The notes below the pieces were generated by a model that saw nothing but the letters and a program-made list of their open reading frames with translations, was not told the DNA's origin and searched no databases. Shown here one piece after another: positions 48,328 through 57,027 of a stretch of DNA of 64,000 nt. A program made the translations under genes and the position numbers. The stretch is from Caldilinea sp. CFX5 (GTDB lineage Bacteria > Chloroflexota > Anaerolineae > Caldilineales > Caldilineaceae), in the NCBI GenBank assembly GCA_021405325.1, contig QWII01000019.1, forward strand, positions 124,001-188,000. The letters run 5' to 3'. Numbering within the stretch: position 1 is the stretch's first letter; each line of letters begins with the position of its first letter.

Positions 48328-49467
48328 TCACCAATCAGCAATGCTGCCATCGGGACGGAAAGCTTCAGGAATCCACGGCTGGGCCGGATGACGCAGCAAC
48401 GCCGCTTCATCCATCTCCGCCCCCAGGCCAACTCCTTGCGGCAAGCCACAACAGCCATCGGTTTCCACCGTCGGCAAGGTGGTGCAGATCTGGCGCATAA
48501 ACTCATGGTGTTCATGACGATGTTCAAGATGGGTAAAAGCTTGGGCATGGGCGGCCAAGTGGACGCTGGCTAATGATTGCAGCGGTCCGTTTGGGTTATG
48601 CGGGTTAAAGGCGACGCCATAGAGTTCCGCCAGCGAAGCGATCTTGAGCATTTCGGTGATGCCGCCGGCGTTGGCAACATCGGGCTGGATGATGGAGACC
48701 AGTTCTTGTTCCAGCAGATTGCGAAAACCCCAGCGGGTAAAGAGCCGTTCACCCGTGGCAATGGGAAGCTGAAATTTTTCGGCACAACGTTGCAACCCAT
48801 GCTCAATCTCCGGTAAGACCGGCTCTTCGATCCAGAGTGGGTAGGTGTGACGCACCGCCGCTTCCAGTTGCACCGCCAGACCAGGGCTGGGCCGGCCATG
48901 AAAATCAAGGGCAAAATCGCAGCGCTCGCCAATTTCCTCGCGTACCGCCTCACAACAAGCCACCACCTGGCGAATGGTCTGCATTCCTTCAATTGCACTG
49001 ACCGCCGGCAACGGGTAGATTTTGACAACCTGATAGCCCAACGCCAACGCTTGGCGCGCTCGTTCGCGAAAGACAGCCGGATCCGTTGAAAGTCCCAGGT
49101 TGGCATAGAGGCGCACCCGGTTCCGTACCGCGCCGCCAAAGAGGCGATAGAGCGGCAGGCCAGCCACTTTACCCCGAATGTCCCATAGCGCCATATCAAT
49201 GCCGGATAGTGCTGCGGTTTGAATTGGCCCGCCACGCCAGTAACTGTGACGATACATGCGCTGCCAACACCATTCGGTGTCCAGCGGGTCAGCGCCAAGG
49301 ATCAGCTTTTCCAGGTCTTTGATCGCCCCCTGGACGCCCTGCGTTTTGGTCGGCAGCGAACATTCGCCCCAGCCAACGAGTCCCGGCTCGTCAGTTTCTA
49401 CTTTGACATAAACCCAGTCGGTGACGGGACTCCAACAACCGATGGGATGCAATGCAACGATTCTCAT
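48328..49467 (-). CDS. Enolase-superfamily sugar-acid dehydratase (galactonate dehydratase-like), 379 aa
   Basis: Mandelate-racemase/muconate-lactonising fold, probably removing water from a hexonic acid. Metal ligands appear as DFHGRPS, WIEEPV and TGERLFTRWGF. The catalytic His is in FNPHNPNGP and its partner Asp in IQPDVANAGG. The pattern matches D-galactonate dehydratase-type members. MALWDIRGKVAGLPLYRLFGG marks the domain boundary. It is not in an operon with the sugar-type oxidoreductase at 50232, which runs the other way. Confidence 0.88.
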   Translation of the reverse strand: MRIVALHPIGCWSPVTDWVYVKVETDEPGLVGWGECSLPTKTQGVQGAIKDLEKLILGADPLDTEWCWQRMYRHSYWRGGPIQTAALSGIDMALWDIRGKVAGLPLYRLFGGAVRNRVRLYANLGLSTDPAVFRERARQALALGYQVVKIYPLPAVSAIEGMQTIRQVVACCEAVREEIGERCDFALDFHGRPSPGLAVQLEAAVRHTYPLWIEEPVLPEIEHGLQRCAEKFQLPIATGERLFTRWGFRNLLEQELVSIIQPDVANAGGITEMLKIASLAELYGVAFNPHNPNGPLQSLASVHLAAHAQAFTHLEHRHEHHEFMRQICTTLPTVETDGCCGLPQGVGLGAEMDEAALLRHPAQPWIPEAFRPDGSIADW

Positions 49468-49631
49468 AATATTTTACCTGATGGGTTGGCTGATAGTGCT
49501 GTATCTGTTCATATTATCAACATAAGTTCGCTTAAACGCAAGCCATATAAATTGATAATACGTGCCTAAGCTTAATTTTTCGTTAGATTTGTGCTGTGAT
49601 AATATAATAGAAGATAAAAACTTATATCATC

Positions 49632-49659
49632 TTGACAAAACTTATAAAATACTTATAAT
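49632..49659 (+). promoter_or_regulatory. Promoter with -10 five bases before an ATG (leaderless candidate)
   Basis: TTGACA (49632-49637), a 16-base spacer and TATAAT (49654-49659), followed by TCAAA and the ATG of the toxin remnant at 49665. It is near consensus and would give a leaderless transcript for the toxin-antitoxin pair. Confidence 0.7.
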
Positions 49660-49664
49660 TCAAA

Positions 49665-49842
49665 ATGAACAAAATTATTTGGCGTCCGAAAGCGCTGCGT
49701 CAATGTGAAACGCTTGACGAACCACAGGTATGGCTATCGTCTGCGTGTGGGAAAGTATCGGGTCTTTTTTGATTTTCAGGATGGGGAAGCGCGGATTGTG
49801 TGGATCGAAGAGGTAAAGAAACGCGATGAACACACCTATTGA
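49665..49842 (+). pseudogene. RelE/HigB-like toxin remnant with an internal deletion
   Basis: The start reads MNKIIWRPKALRQ, typical of a RelE opening. Immediately after, in another frame, comes NVKRLTNHRYGYRLRVGKYR then VFFDF and IVWIEEVKKRDEHTY, a typical RelE ending. About 30-40 codons between them are missing, and the junction shifts frame, so the translated product stops after about 35 residues. The end overlaps the antitoxin start. The toxin is inactive. Confidence 0.82.
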
Positions 49843-50185
49843 ACAGCAAATGGTCGGCTCACAGATCGCTTATCAGACAATTAAAGATGCTAGCGGCGCG
49901 ATTCAGTATGTCGTTGTACCATACGAAGATTTTCTACGGATGGAGAGCAACGCAGAACCGTGGGTGCCAAATGAAGTTGTCGAGCAAGTCATCATGGGCA
50001 AGTTGACGCCCATGCGCGCCTGGCGTGAATATTTAGGTTCAACCCAAAGTGAAGTCGCCGCACGGATGGAAATTTCACAGGCAGCCTATGCCCAGTTGGA
50101 AGCGCCCGAAGCGCGTCCCCGTCAATCGACATTGCGCCGTGTCGCGCAGGCGCTCGGTATTCAACTCGAACAACTAGATTTTTAA
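49826..50185 (+). CDS. XRE-family antitoxin of a RelE/HigBA-type module (orphaned), 119 aa
   Basis: The second half is a Cro/C1 HTH: LGSTQSEVAARMEISQAAYAQ, then RQSTLRRVAQALGIQLEQL. The first half (VVVPYEDFLRM, PWVPNEVVEQVIMG) is the linker and toxin-facing region seen in such antitoxins. The gene is intact while the toxin before it is deleted. It may still repress the shared promoter at 49632-49659. Confidence 0.85.
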   Translation: MNTPIEQQMVGSQIAYQTIKDASGAIQYVVVPYEDFLRMESNAEPWVPNEVVEQVIMGKLTPMRAWREYLGSTQSEVAARMEISQAAYAQLEAPEARPRQSTLRRVAQALGIQLEQLDF

Positions 50186-50231
50186 TGATCCAACACCTTG
50201 AACAACTACAACAAGATTCTGGAGCAACAAC

Positions 50232-51230
50232 ATGACCAAAGTACGCTGGGCCATTGTCGGCACGAGTGGATTTGCGCTGGATTGGCTGGCGCGTGGCATT
50301 CAACTGGGCAGCAATGCCGAATTGACCGCGGTTGTCAGTCGCGACGCCGAGCGGGGCAAAGCGGCAGCAGCCAAGTTGGGCGCGCCCCATGTCTTTACCT
50401 CCATCGCCACTATTAACAAAAGCGTAGTCGATGGCGTCTTTCTTTGTCTGCCCAACACGCAACATGCGCCCTTTGCCATTGCCGCCGCTGAACACGGCTT
50501 GCATGTGATTTGCGAAAAGCCGATGGCCCCGTCGCTGGCCGAGTGCCAGGCGATGATCGACGCCGCCCGCGCCAACAAGGTTGTCCTCGCCGTGGCGCAC
50601 TGTATGGAGTTTGGCAGCCCGCTGACGAAAGCTCGTGAATTGCTGGCGCAAAACGCCATCGGCACGGTGATCAGCGCCTCGATCAGCGCCTCCTATCCCA
50701 CCGGACCGACCGCCAATGGCTGGCGACAGACCGATAGTCCCGACCAGGGCGGCGGTATCCTCTATGACATGGGTGTTCACGCCGTCGATGGCATTACCCG
50801 GCTCCTGGGGCCGATTACGCAGGTGGCGGCGTGGGCGGACAAGCGCACCCACAACTTCAACACCGAAGACACCGCCAGCATTCTCGCCCGCTTTGCCAGT
50901 GGCGCGCATGGCTTTATTCAGTCGCACTTTAATTGTCTGCAAAACTCGCTGGAGATTCAGGGCACCGAAGGGCGCATTTGGAGCAACGCCTGGTGGGGCC
51001 GCGACTACAAGGGGGAGATCCACCTGCAACGGGGCAAAGAGGTGACAGACTTCGACCTGCCCCAAGTCAATGTCTATGTGCCGCAGATTGAGCATGTTTC
51101 GGGCTGTATCTTGCGTGGGGAGACTCCCGTTATCTCTGGTGAACGGGGCATGGCGAATATTGCCGTCCTGCGCGCCGCGCTCGCATCGGCCCGGAGTGGA
51201 CAGATCGTGAATGTAGCGTCAATGTCATAA
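50232..51230 (+). CDS. Gfo/Idh/MocA-family NAD(P)-dependent oxidoreductase, 332 aa
   Basis: The N-terminal Rossmann domain opens with VRWAIVGTSGFALDWLARG, then FLCLPNTQHAPF and the family motif VICEKPMAPS (the catalytic Lys). The C-terminal domain has GGGILYDMGVHAVDGITRLLG, where His is the second catalytic residue. It oxidises or reduces a sugar or inositol, but which one is not clear. GGAGCAACAAC gives the ribosome site. A hairpin separates it from the next gene. Confidence 0.9.
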   Translation: MTKVRWAIVGTSGFALDWLARGIQLGSNAELTAVVSRDAERGKAAAAKLGAPHVFTSIATINKSVVDGVFLCLPNTQHAPFAIAAAEHGLHVICEKPMAPSLAECQAMIDAARANKVVLAVAHCMEFGSPLTKARELLAQNAIGTVISASISASYPTGPTANGWRQTDSPDQGGGILYDMGVHAVDGITRLLGPITQVAAWADKRTHNFNTEDTASILARFASGAHGFIQSHFNCLQNSLEIQGTEGRIWSNAWWGRDYKGEIHLQRGKEVTDFDLPQVNVYVPQIEHVSGCILRGETPVISGERGMANIAVLRAALASARSGQIVNVASMS

Positions 51231-51256
51231 GCAGCCGGTCGCCACGCTGTTGTATA

Positions 51257-51289
51257 ACAAACCGGGTTTCTGCCAGAAACCCGGTTTGT
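51257..51289. terminator. 15-bp hairpin between oxidoreductase genes
   Basis: ACAAACCGGGTTTCT and its exact complement enclose GCC. It lacks a U tract but lies 27 bases after a stop. Similar AAACCCGGTTT palindromes are common dispersed repeats. Confidence 0.65.
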
Positions 51290-51305
51290 GATTGTGAGGA
51301 CAACC

Positions 51306-52289
51306 ATGAAATACTTTCTAACCGGGGCGACGGGCTTTGTGGGCGGTGTATTGGCGCAGAAATTGCGTAGCGCCGGCCATGAGGTGCGGGCGTTGGTGCG
51401 CAATCCGGGCAAAGCCGGCAAACTGGCAGAAGTGGGCGTACAGCTTTATCAAGGGGACATTACCGATCAAGCGAGTCTGCGCACACCGATGACCGGCGTC
51501 GATGGTCTCTTTCATGTCGCCGGCTGGTACAAAATCGGCACGCCGGATAAAGCCGAAGGGCAACGGGTCAATGTCGATGGCACACGCAATGTGTTGACCG
51601 TCATGCAAGAATTAGGCCTTGCCAAAGGGGTCTACACCAGCACCCTGGCCGTCAACAGCGATACCCATGGCATCGAAGTGGATGAACGCTATCAGTTCAC
51701 CGGGCGTCATCTCAGCGTCTATGACCGGACCAAGGCCGACGCCCATAAGGTGGCCGCAAGCTTTATTGCCCAGGGCTTGCCGCTGGTGATTGTCCAGCCG
51801 GGGTTGATCTACGGCCCTGGCGATACTGGCCCCAGCCACGATGCCATTGTCCAGTTCTTGCAACGCAAACTGCCCATGCTGCCCCAACAGACCGCCTATT
51901 CGTGGGCGCATGTGGAGGACGTGGCCGCTGCCCATATCGCGGCTATGGAGAAAGGCGTCCCCGGTGAAAATTACTTTATCTGTGGGCCAACCCATACGCT
52001 GATCGAAGGGATGCAGATGATCGCCCAGATCAGCGGCGTCCCTGCGCCCAAGCTGACCGCCCCGCCGGCGCTGCTGAAAAGCCTGGCTGCGCTCATGGGC
52101 TTGATCGAGCCGTTCGTGACCCTCCCGCCGACCTACACTGCCGAGTATCTGCGGGTCAGCGCCGGCGCCACCTATATCGGCAAGAACGACAAAGCACGCC
52201 GCCTGTTGGGCTTTACCCCACGCCCCCTTGCCGAAGGACTGCGCGAAACCATTACCCTGGAAATGCAGGCATTGGGTGGCCAAACATAA
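51306..52289 (+). CDS. NAD-dependent epimerase/dehydratase (extended SDR, dihydroflavonol-reductase-like), 327 aa
   Basis: Opens with YFLTGATGFVGGVLAQKL, the TGxxGxxG NAD(P) site. FHVAGWYKIG follows, then the active-site STLAVNS and YDRTKADAHK (YxxxK). The C-terminal half, VEDVAAAHIAAMEKG and NYFICGP, matches dihydroflavonol 4-reductase/HpnA-type proteins. The substrate is unknown. The ATG is at 51306 after GTGAGGACAACC. It ends just before a long hairpin and converges with the large exported protein. Confidence 0.88.
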   Translation: MKYFLTGATGFVGGVLAQKLRSAGHEVRALVRNPGKAGKLAEVGVQLYQGDITDQASLRTPMTGVDGLFHVAGWYKIGTPDKAEGQRVNVDGTRNVLTVMQELGLAKGVYTSTLAVNSDTHGIEVDERYQFTGRHLSVYDRTKADAHKVAASFIAQGLPLVIVQPGLIYGPGDTGPSHDAIVQFLQRKLPMLPQQTAYSWAHVEDVAAAHIAAMEKGVPGENYFICGPTHTLIEGMQMIAQISGVPAPKLTAPPALLKSLAALMGLIEPFVTLPPTYTAEYLRVSAGATYIGKNDKARRLLGFTPRPLAEGLRETITLEMQALGGQT

Positions 52290-52317
52290 AGTATGTGAAC
52301 TTCCACACTGGGATAAA

Positions 52318-52382
52318 GTATACACGGATAGAAAGGAACACTGCTCGCGCAAAAAACAGTGTTCCTTTCTATCCGTGTATAC
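52318..52382. terminator. 26-bp perfect hairpin between converging genes
   Basis: Positions 52318-52343 (GTATACACGGATAGAAAGG...) and 52357-52382 are exact complements with a 13-base loop containing AAAAAA. It can terminate the SDR gene and the opposing large gene. Its stem shares a GGAACAC block with the hairpin at 60020-60100. Confidence 0.8.
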
Positions 52383-52419
52383 AATCCTCGCTACCGCTTA
52401 CCCTAACGCTTGCCGATCC

Positions 52420-55400
52420 TTACTTGCGCACCAACGGCATGAACACCTCCACCGGCTGCAAGCTAAAGCTCCAGGTGTAGTCGGCGCCCATGGTGCGGCC
52501 ATCTTCGGCTTGCACACCGTCGGCGTCCCCCTTGAGTGTGGCGGTGACCGCGCCCTTGAGCGGCACGCTTGGTTGGAAGCCGACGCCCACTGTCTTGACA
52601 CCATCAAAGTCCACCAGCAGATAGGTCGTACCGGGGACAACATTGCCGGCGCTATCCTTGACCGTCAACGCAGTTTCCAGCGTTTCCAGCTTCATCGGCA
52701 CGGCAAAGCCGATCTCGACGCGAGCCGTTCCGGCGCCGCCAGGGATGGGCGTCCAGGTGTTGGGGGCGATGGCCCACGGCGTGGCGCTTTGCAACGGCGT
52801 CCAATCAGAGTAGTTGCCGCTGAAGTCATAGGCGCGCAGGCCATAGTAGACGGTGGTATTGTCTTCCAAGCCCCAAATCTTGGCATCGACAATGCCATTG
52901 GTGCCGGTCAACACAATCTTCGACCCCATCGTGCGGGTGTAGACAAATTGGTTGGGGTCGTTAACCAACCCAAAGCCGATCTCATAACCAGCCAGATCCC
53001 GTTCGCTATTCTGTGTCCACTTGACCAACAATTCACCGGCTTGCGGCGTGGCGGTGAGACCAGTCGGAACGGCGGGTGCGCGCTTGTCATCGACGGTGAT
53101 CACCACATCACTCACCGCATAGACGGCGCCATTCTGGTTGTCATCCACAATCGCCACCATGCGGTATTTGCCGCTGCCGACCTCGCTCAGATTTTCGGTG
53201 TGGCTGCCGGCGCCCAGGAGCAGATTTTCTTTCACAATGGTAATGCCTGCAAAATCGACATTGTTTTTGTCACCCGTGTCGGCCACGTAACCAACGCTCA
53301 CCACGGCATTCGGGCTGTCGATGTCGCTGCTCGTCCAGTTGATTGTACCGCCGGTGGCAGTGGGCGCACTGGCTTCGGCGGCCACCACCCCGTTGGCGCA
53401 GGTGATGGTCAAGCCCGGCAGGTCGCTGCCTGTACAGGTGACGCTGGTAATGCTAACGGACGGCAACTGATTCATGGTGTAGGAAACTTTTTCGTACTGC
53501 GTCGGCGCATTGTCCACCACGATCTTATAAGTGCCGGGGGCGGCGTTCTTGATGACAAAGAGCAGGTTGGTGCCGCTGATAGCCGATGTTTCACGCAGGA
53601 AGTCAGTATTGACCTTGTCCACGGTCGCTTCGGTCAGCGTGCTGTTGTCGGGGCGCACCAGCGTGACGACCGGGCTGCCATCCTTGTGGTTGATGCCCGC
53701 CACCAGTGTGGTGGTTTTGTCCAGCGCGACATCAATGGTGTCTTGCAGGATCTGCTCGGTGCCGTTGATCTGGCCGGCCGCCAGCACCAGCCCGGCGCTT
53801 TGCGCTTCGGCCACACTCAGGGCGCGGCTGCCAAAGCCCGCTTCGCCATTGGCCGCGGCAGCGCGCACGGCTGCCGCCGGCACCAGGACATATGTGTCCA
53901 GACCCGTGAAGTCAAAGAAATTGCCACCGTTGCTGGATGCCTGGAAGTTGATAAAGATGCCGATACAGAGAACGATCCCACAGCGCGTGCCTTTGAGACC
54001 GGTTGTTTCGCGCGCCGGGCTAAAGTTGTTGTCGGTAAAGACGCCGCCGGTAAAGTTGACTGTGGAGCCTTTCAGATCAAAGGGTGGCAGGCCAGTGCCA
54101 AATTGATTCTTGTCAAGCCCAACCTCCCAGCCGGCGGAGAGGGCAAAGCGGCGCTTGTTGGGGTCGGTGGTCGTGCCTTTGCCCACGCGCAGGTTGAAGT
54201 TGCCTTTGACCACAACCAGATTGACATTGACCGCGGCGTTCATCCCATTGCCGCCGGAGAAGCCTTCGCCATCGCCGATGCGCACGGCGGCATTCGCCAC
54301 TTCAAAGATCAGCACCGAGAGTTTGACCGTGCCGGTAAACTTAAAGGGGTTGAATTGAACGGTGATGTCACCATCGGCTTTGGCAATGGGCAAGGTGCCG
54401 AGTGCGCCCAACGGGATGCCAAACTGGCTGGCCGCCGTGACACCCATCCCGATGGTGGCCGTGCCATTGGCGAGATCAAAGGAGCCGGTGACACGGGTCA
54501 AGACCAGACCGCTGCTACCCAACGGAATCGGCGGCAGCGGTGGCGAGAAGATTTCGACCTTGACCCCCATGCCGGCAAAGGCGCCGCTGGTATTGGTGCG
54601 GATGATCACATTGAGCGAGATGCCGCCGTTGGCCGAGCCGGGTTCGGCGCCAGGCAACGGCAACTTGCCGCCGGCGTGGAATTCATAGAGACCGGTGGTG
54701 GTATTCTTGAGGAAGGTGCCGCGCAGCGCCACTAACTGCACATTCCCTACCTTGACCGGCGGCAACTCAAAGCCGCCCCCCTGGATCGAGAAGTCGCCAT
54801 TGCCTTTGACCGCCAGCCCTTGCACCACAATGCCGCCCGCGGGTGGATTATCGACGGCCAGACCGGTGGGCAGGCTCAAGGCGGCGCTGGCGACGGCAAA
54901 ACCGCCATCATCGGTGCCGACTGGGTTGACCACGCTAAACTTAAAGCCGGCCACTTTGACCTCAAAGCCGGCCAGCTTCAGTTCAAAGGCTTTGGGGCCG
55001 GTGGGTGGTGGCGGCGTGCTGCCGGGGCAGGGTACAGTTATGCCAAGGGGGCCGAAACAGATTTTGTGCGGGACGTTCAGCGCGCTGGCCGTTACCGCTT
55101 GTTGACTTTGTGGCGTGGCATTGACCTCGCGGTTGTACCGCAGAATGGCCTGGCCGACGATGCCGGCGCTGTTCTGGTTGCCGGGCAGTTTGAGCGCGAA
55201 GGTGCCGGTGCCGGTCATGACAATGGTCTCTTGCACCACGCCGATAGTCGCACTCAGGTTGGCAATAAAGACATTGTTTTCAAACGGCGGCAGACCGACG
55301 GTGCCATTGCCCAGTTTGAACTTAACCTGCTTGTTGTTGCCCATGCCCAGTTGGAAGTCGCCAACGCCAGCGGCGGTCTTCCCACCCAGGTAGGCCGGCC

Positions 55401-56727
55401 ATTGCAGATCGACATTGGTGGCTTTGATGCCCCAGAAATCCTGCGCCGCGTCGCCCAGGAAGGTGGCGTTTTGCAGCTTGAAGGTCATCACCCCTAGCTT
55501 GGGGCTAAAGTTGGTCAGCCCGGCTTGGAAGACCGGTTTGAACTGGCCGTTGGCATCCTGCGCACGTCCGATTTTAAGGACAATGGGCAATTTGCTGGCA
55601 TCGGTCCCTGCGCCAAACTGCATGGTCGATTTGATCTGGATCGACTGGACATTCTGTTCACTGACCAGGCCCAGCGTCTGGCTCACCATCTTGAAAGATG
55701 AGCCAAATTCCCAATCCTTCACGCCCACTTCGACGCCGCCAATGCTCCAGACGCCATTGACATATTTGAGCTTGGTGAACTGGAAGATCAGCGAGGCGTC
55801 GGTCGGGTCAAGATTGGGGATGCTGGGGTTATCAGCTTTTAGCACCTTGACCAGCGTCGCTTCAAACTCAGCCGGGGTCGCGCCCTGTTTACCCTTTACC
55901 GCCACGCCGGAGACATCCATGAGCAGACCGCCCAGGCGGAACTTAAAGCCGTCGATGGTGGCGGTGGTCAGTGCGCCGTTGTCGCTCCACTCGGCGCGCA
56001 TGGTAATTTCCAGATTGGGATTTTCGGCGGCGTCGCCAAGTTTGAGGCGAATCGGCACAGTGGCCTTGAACTTTTTGGTGAAGAGATCAAATTCGCCATT
56101 GACTTTGGTCAACTCATCAACGCTGCCGCCATCTTTGAAGAAGGTTTCTGCGCCTAGCCGAGTGATAAAGGCCAACTGATAGGCTTGATTGCGCTTTACG
56201 CTGCGCTGGGTGAAGATCGGCACCGCACCTTCCGCCGGCAAAAAGATGCGCCCAGTGGCCGGATCGACAAAGAGCCGTCCAGCCGTCACTTCGCCACCCG
56301 CCGGTGGGTGATCAAAGACAAAGGTGCGCACTAGCCCCAGCCCGGTTGGATCGTTGATAAAAAAGACCTCACCGATGATAAAGTCGGCCGTGCCGGTGAA
56401 CGAGTCGGGTTGATTAAAGTGGAAGTAGGTGGGTTGGGTGATATTTTCGTTGAGAATCGAGCCGTCGAAAACGCTGCCCGTATTGCGCACCTGAACAACC
56501 GGCGCACCCCCTTTGGGGCCGATTTTGACATTGCCAACGAGCTTAAAACCGCCGCCATTACTGGTCAATTCGGTGAATTGATCACCACAGACGGTGATTT
56601 GGTTAACATCACGACAGGTCTGGCCTTGGGCATTGACGGTGACAACCGCACCGGCCAACAACGCAAGAAAAAACACGGCCACGCCGGCCCAACGGTAGTG
56701 CGCATACACTTTGCGGAATGCAATCAT
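52420..56727 (-). CDS. Very large exported repeat protein with Fn3-like and SbsA/Big-5-like C-terminal domains, 1435 aa
   Basis: A signal peptide is evident: WAGVAVFFLALLAGAVVTVN then AQGQT. The body to about residue 950 consists of many beta-strand-rich segments with repeated F-K-L-x-G and GVxVKG-type motifs and alternating Gly/Asn turns, suggesting a long beta-helical or stacked beta fold. A fibronectin type III-like domain (about 1245-1335) and a SbsA/Ig-like domain (about 1340-1425; VEIGFAVPMKLETLETALTV) follow. The last residues are EVFMPLVRK, a tail pattern shared with the FG-GAP protein. The start at 56727 has GTGAGG at the right distance; a GTG at 56739 would add four residues. The function is unknown. 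Confidence 0.75.
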   Translation of the reverse strand: MIAFRKVYAHYRWAGVAVFFLALLAGAVVTVNAQGQTCRDVNQITVCGDQFTELTSNGGGFKLVGNVKIGPKGGAPVVQVRNTGSVFDGSILNENITQPTYFHFNQPDSFTGTADFIIGEVFFINDPTGLGLVRTFVFDHPPAGGEVTAGRLFVDPATGRIFLPAEGAVPIFTQRSVKRNQAYQLAFITRLGAETFFKDGGSVDELTKVNGEFDLFTKKFKATVPIRLKLGDAAENPNLEITMRAEWSDNGALTTATIDGFKFRLGGLLMDVSGVAVKGKQGATPAEFEATLVKVLKADNPSIPNLDPTDASLIFQFTKLKYVNGVWSIGGVEVGVKDWEFGSSFKMVSQTLGLVSEQNVQSIQIKSTMQFGAGTDASKLPIVLKIGRAQDANGQFKPVFQAGLTNFSPKLGVMTFKLQNATFLGDAAQDFWGIKATNVDLQWPAYLGGKTAAGVGDFQLGMGNNKQVKFKLGNGTVGLPPFENNVFIANLSATIGVVQETIVMTGTGTFALKLPGNQNSAGIVGQAILRYNREVNATPQSQQAVTASALNVPHKICFGPLGITVPCPGSTPPPPTGPKAFELKLAGFEVKVAGFKFSVVNPVGTDDGGFAVASAALSLPTGLAVDNPPAGGIVVQGLAVKGNGDFSIQGGGFELPPVKVGNVQLVALRGTFLKNTTTGLYEFHAGGKLPLPGAEPGSANGGISLNVIIRTNTSGAFAGMGVKVEIFSPPLPPIPLGSSGLVLTRVTGSFDLANGTATIGMGVTAASQFGIPLGALGTLPIAKADGDITVQFNPFKFTGTVKLSVLIFEVANAAVRIGDGEGFSGGNGMNAAVNVNLVVVKGNFNLRVGKGTTTDPNKRRFALSAGWEVGLDKNQFGTGLPPFDLKGSTVNFTGGVFTDNNFSPARETTGLKGTRCGIVLCIGIFINFQASSNGGNFFDFTGLDTYVLVPAAAVRAAAANGEAGFGSRALSVAEAQSAGLVLAAGQINGTEQILQDTIDVALDKTTTLVAGINHKDGSPVVTLVRPDNSTLTEATVDKVNTDFLRETSAISGTNLLFVIKNAAPGTYKIVVDNAPTQYEKVSYTMNQLPSVSITSVTCTGSDLPGLTITCANGVVAAEASAPTATGGTINWTSSDIDSPNAVVSVGYVADTGDKNNVDFAGITIVKENLLLGAGSHTENLSEVGSGKYRMVAIVDDNQNGAVYAVSDVVITVDDKRAPAVPTGLTATPQAGELLVKWTQNSERDLAGYEIGFGLVNDPNQFVYTRTMGSKIVLTGTNGIVDAKIWGLEDNTTVYYGLRAYDFSGNYSDWTPLQSATPWAIAPNTWTPIPGGAGTARVEIGFAVPMKLETLETALTVKDSAGNVVPGTTYLLVDFDGVKTVGVGFQPSVPLKGAVTATLKGDADGVQAEDGRTMGADYTWSFSLQPVEVFMPLVRK

Positions 56728-56908
56728 AGGTTGCCTCACTTGATAAGTTCACGAAATAAAGATTGATTTTGCTCTGGTTGTGATGTTAAGGATAAAGATG
56801 AGCAGTGGAACGATGGAACGAGAGTCACATAGCTGCCTCCAATTTAGCCTTCGGCCACAGATCCCGCCACGCTGTCGCCTTTCGTGGTCATTTACGCAAA
56901 TTGGTCAA

Positions 56909-56937
56909 TTGAGCTTTGCCCCAATCTGCTTTATAAT
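56909..56937 (+). promoter_or_regulatory. Promoter of the HTH-NACHT-FGE gene
   Basis: TTGAGC (56909-56914), a 17-base spacer and TATAAT (56932-56937). Transcription would start near 56944. Confidence 0.65.
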
Positions 56938-56980
56938 CGTCTATTCTGACATGGGTTGTTGACAAAAGCACTGACAAAGA

Positions 56981-57027
56981 CGGCAAATTTTTTTTGCCAA
57001 AATTTTGCCATGAGTGGCAAAGAGGGT
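56981..57027. promoter_or_regulatory. Clustered GGCAAA/TTTGCC inverted repeats at the gene start (possible operator)
   Basis: CGGCAAATTTTTTTTGCC (56981-56998) and TTTGCCATGAGTGGCAAA (57004-57021) are two inverted repeats of the same half-site, with the ATG at 57010 in the centre of the second. They lie downstream of the promoter and could bind the encoded HTH domain. Confidence 0.5.

Noticed and set aside
52228..54735. 835-residue plus-strand frame opposite the large exported protein
   Set aside because: It is an antisense shadow: it reads through the 52318 hairpin and has Gly/Arg/His/Ala composition without domains. The minus-strand gene has a signal peptide and Fn3- and Ig-like domains.
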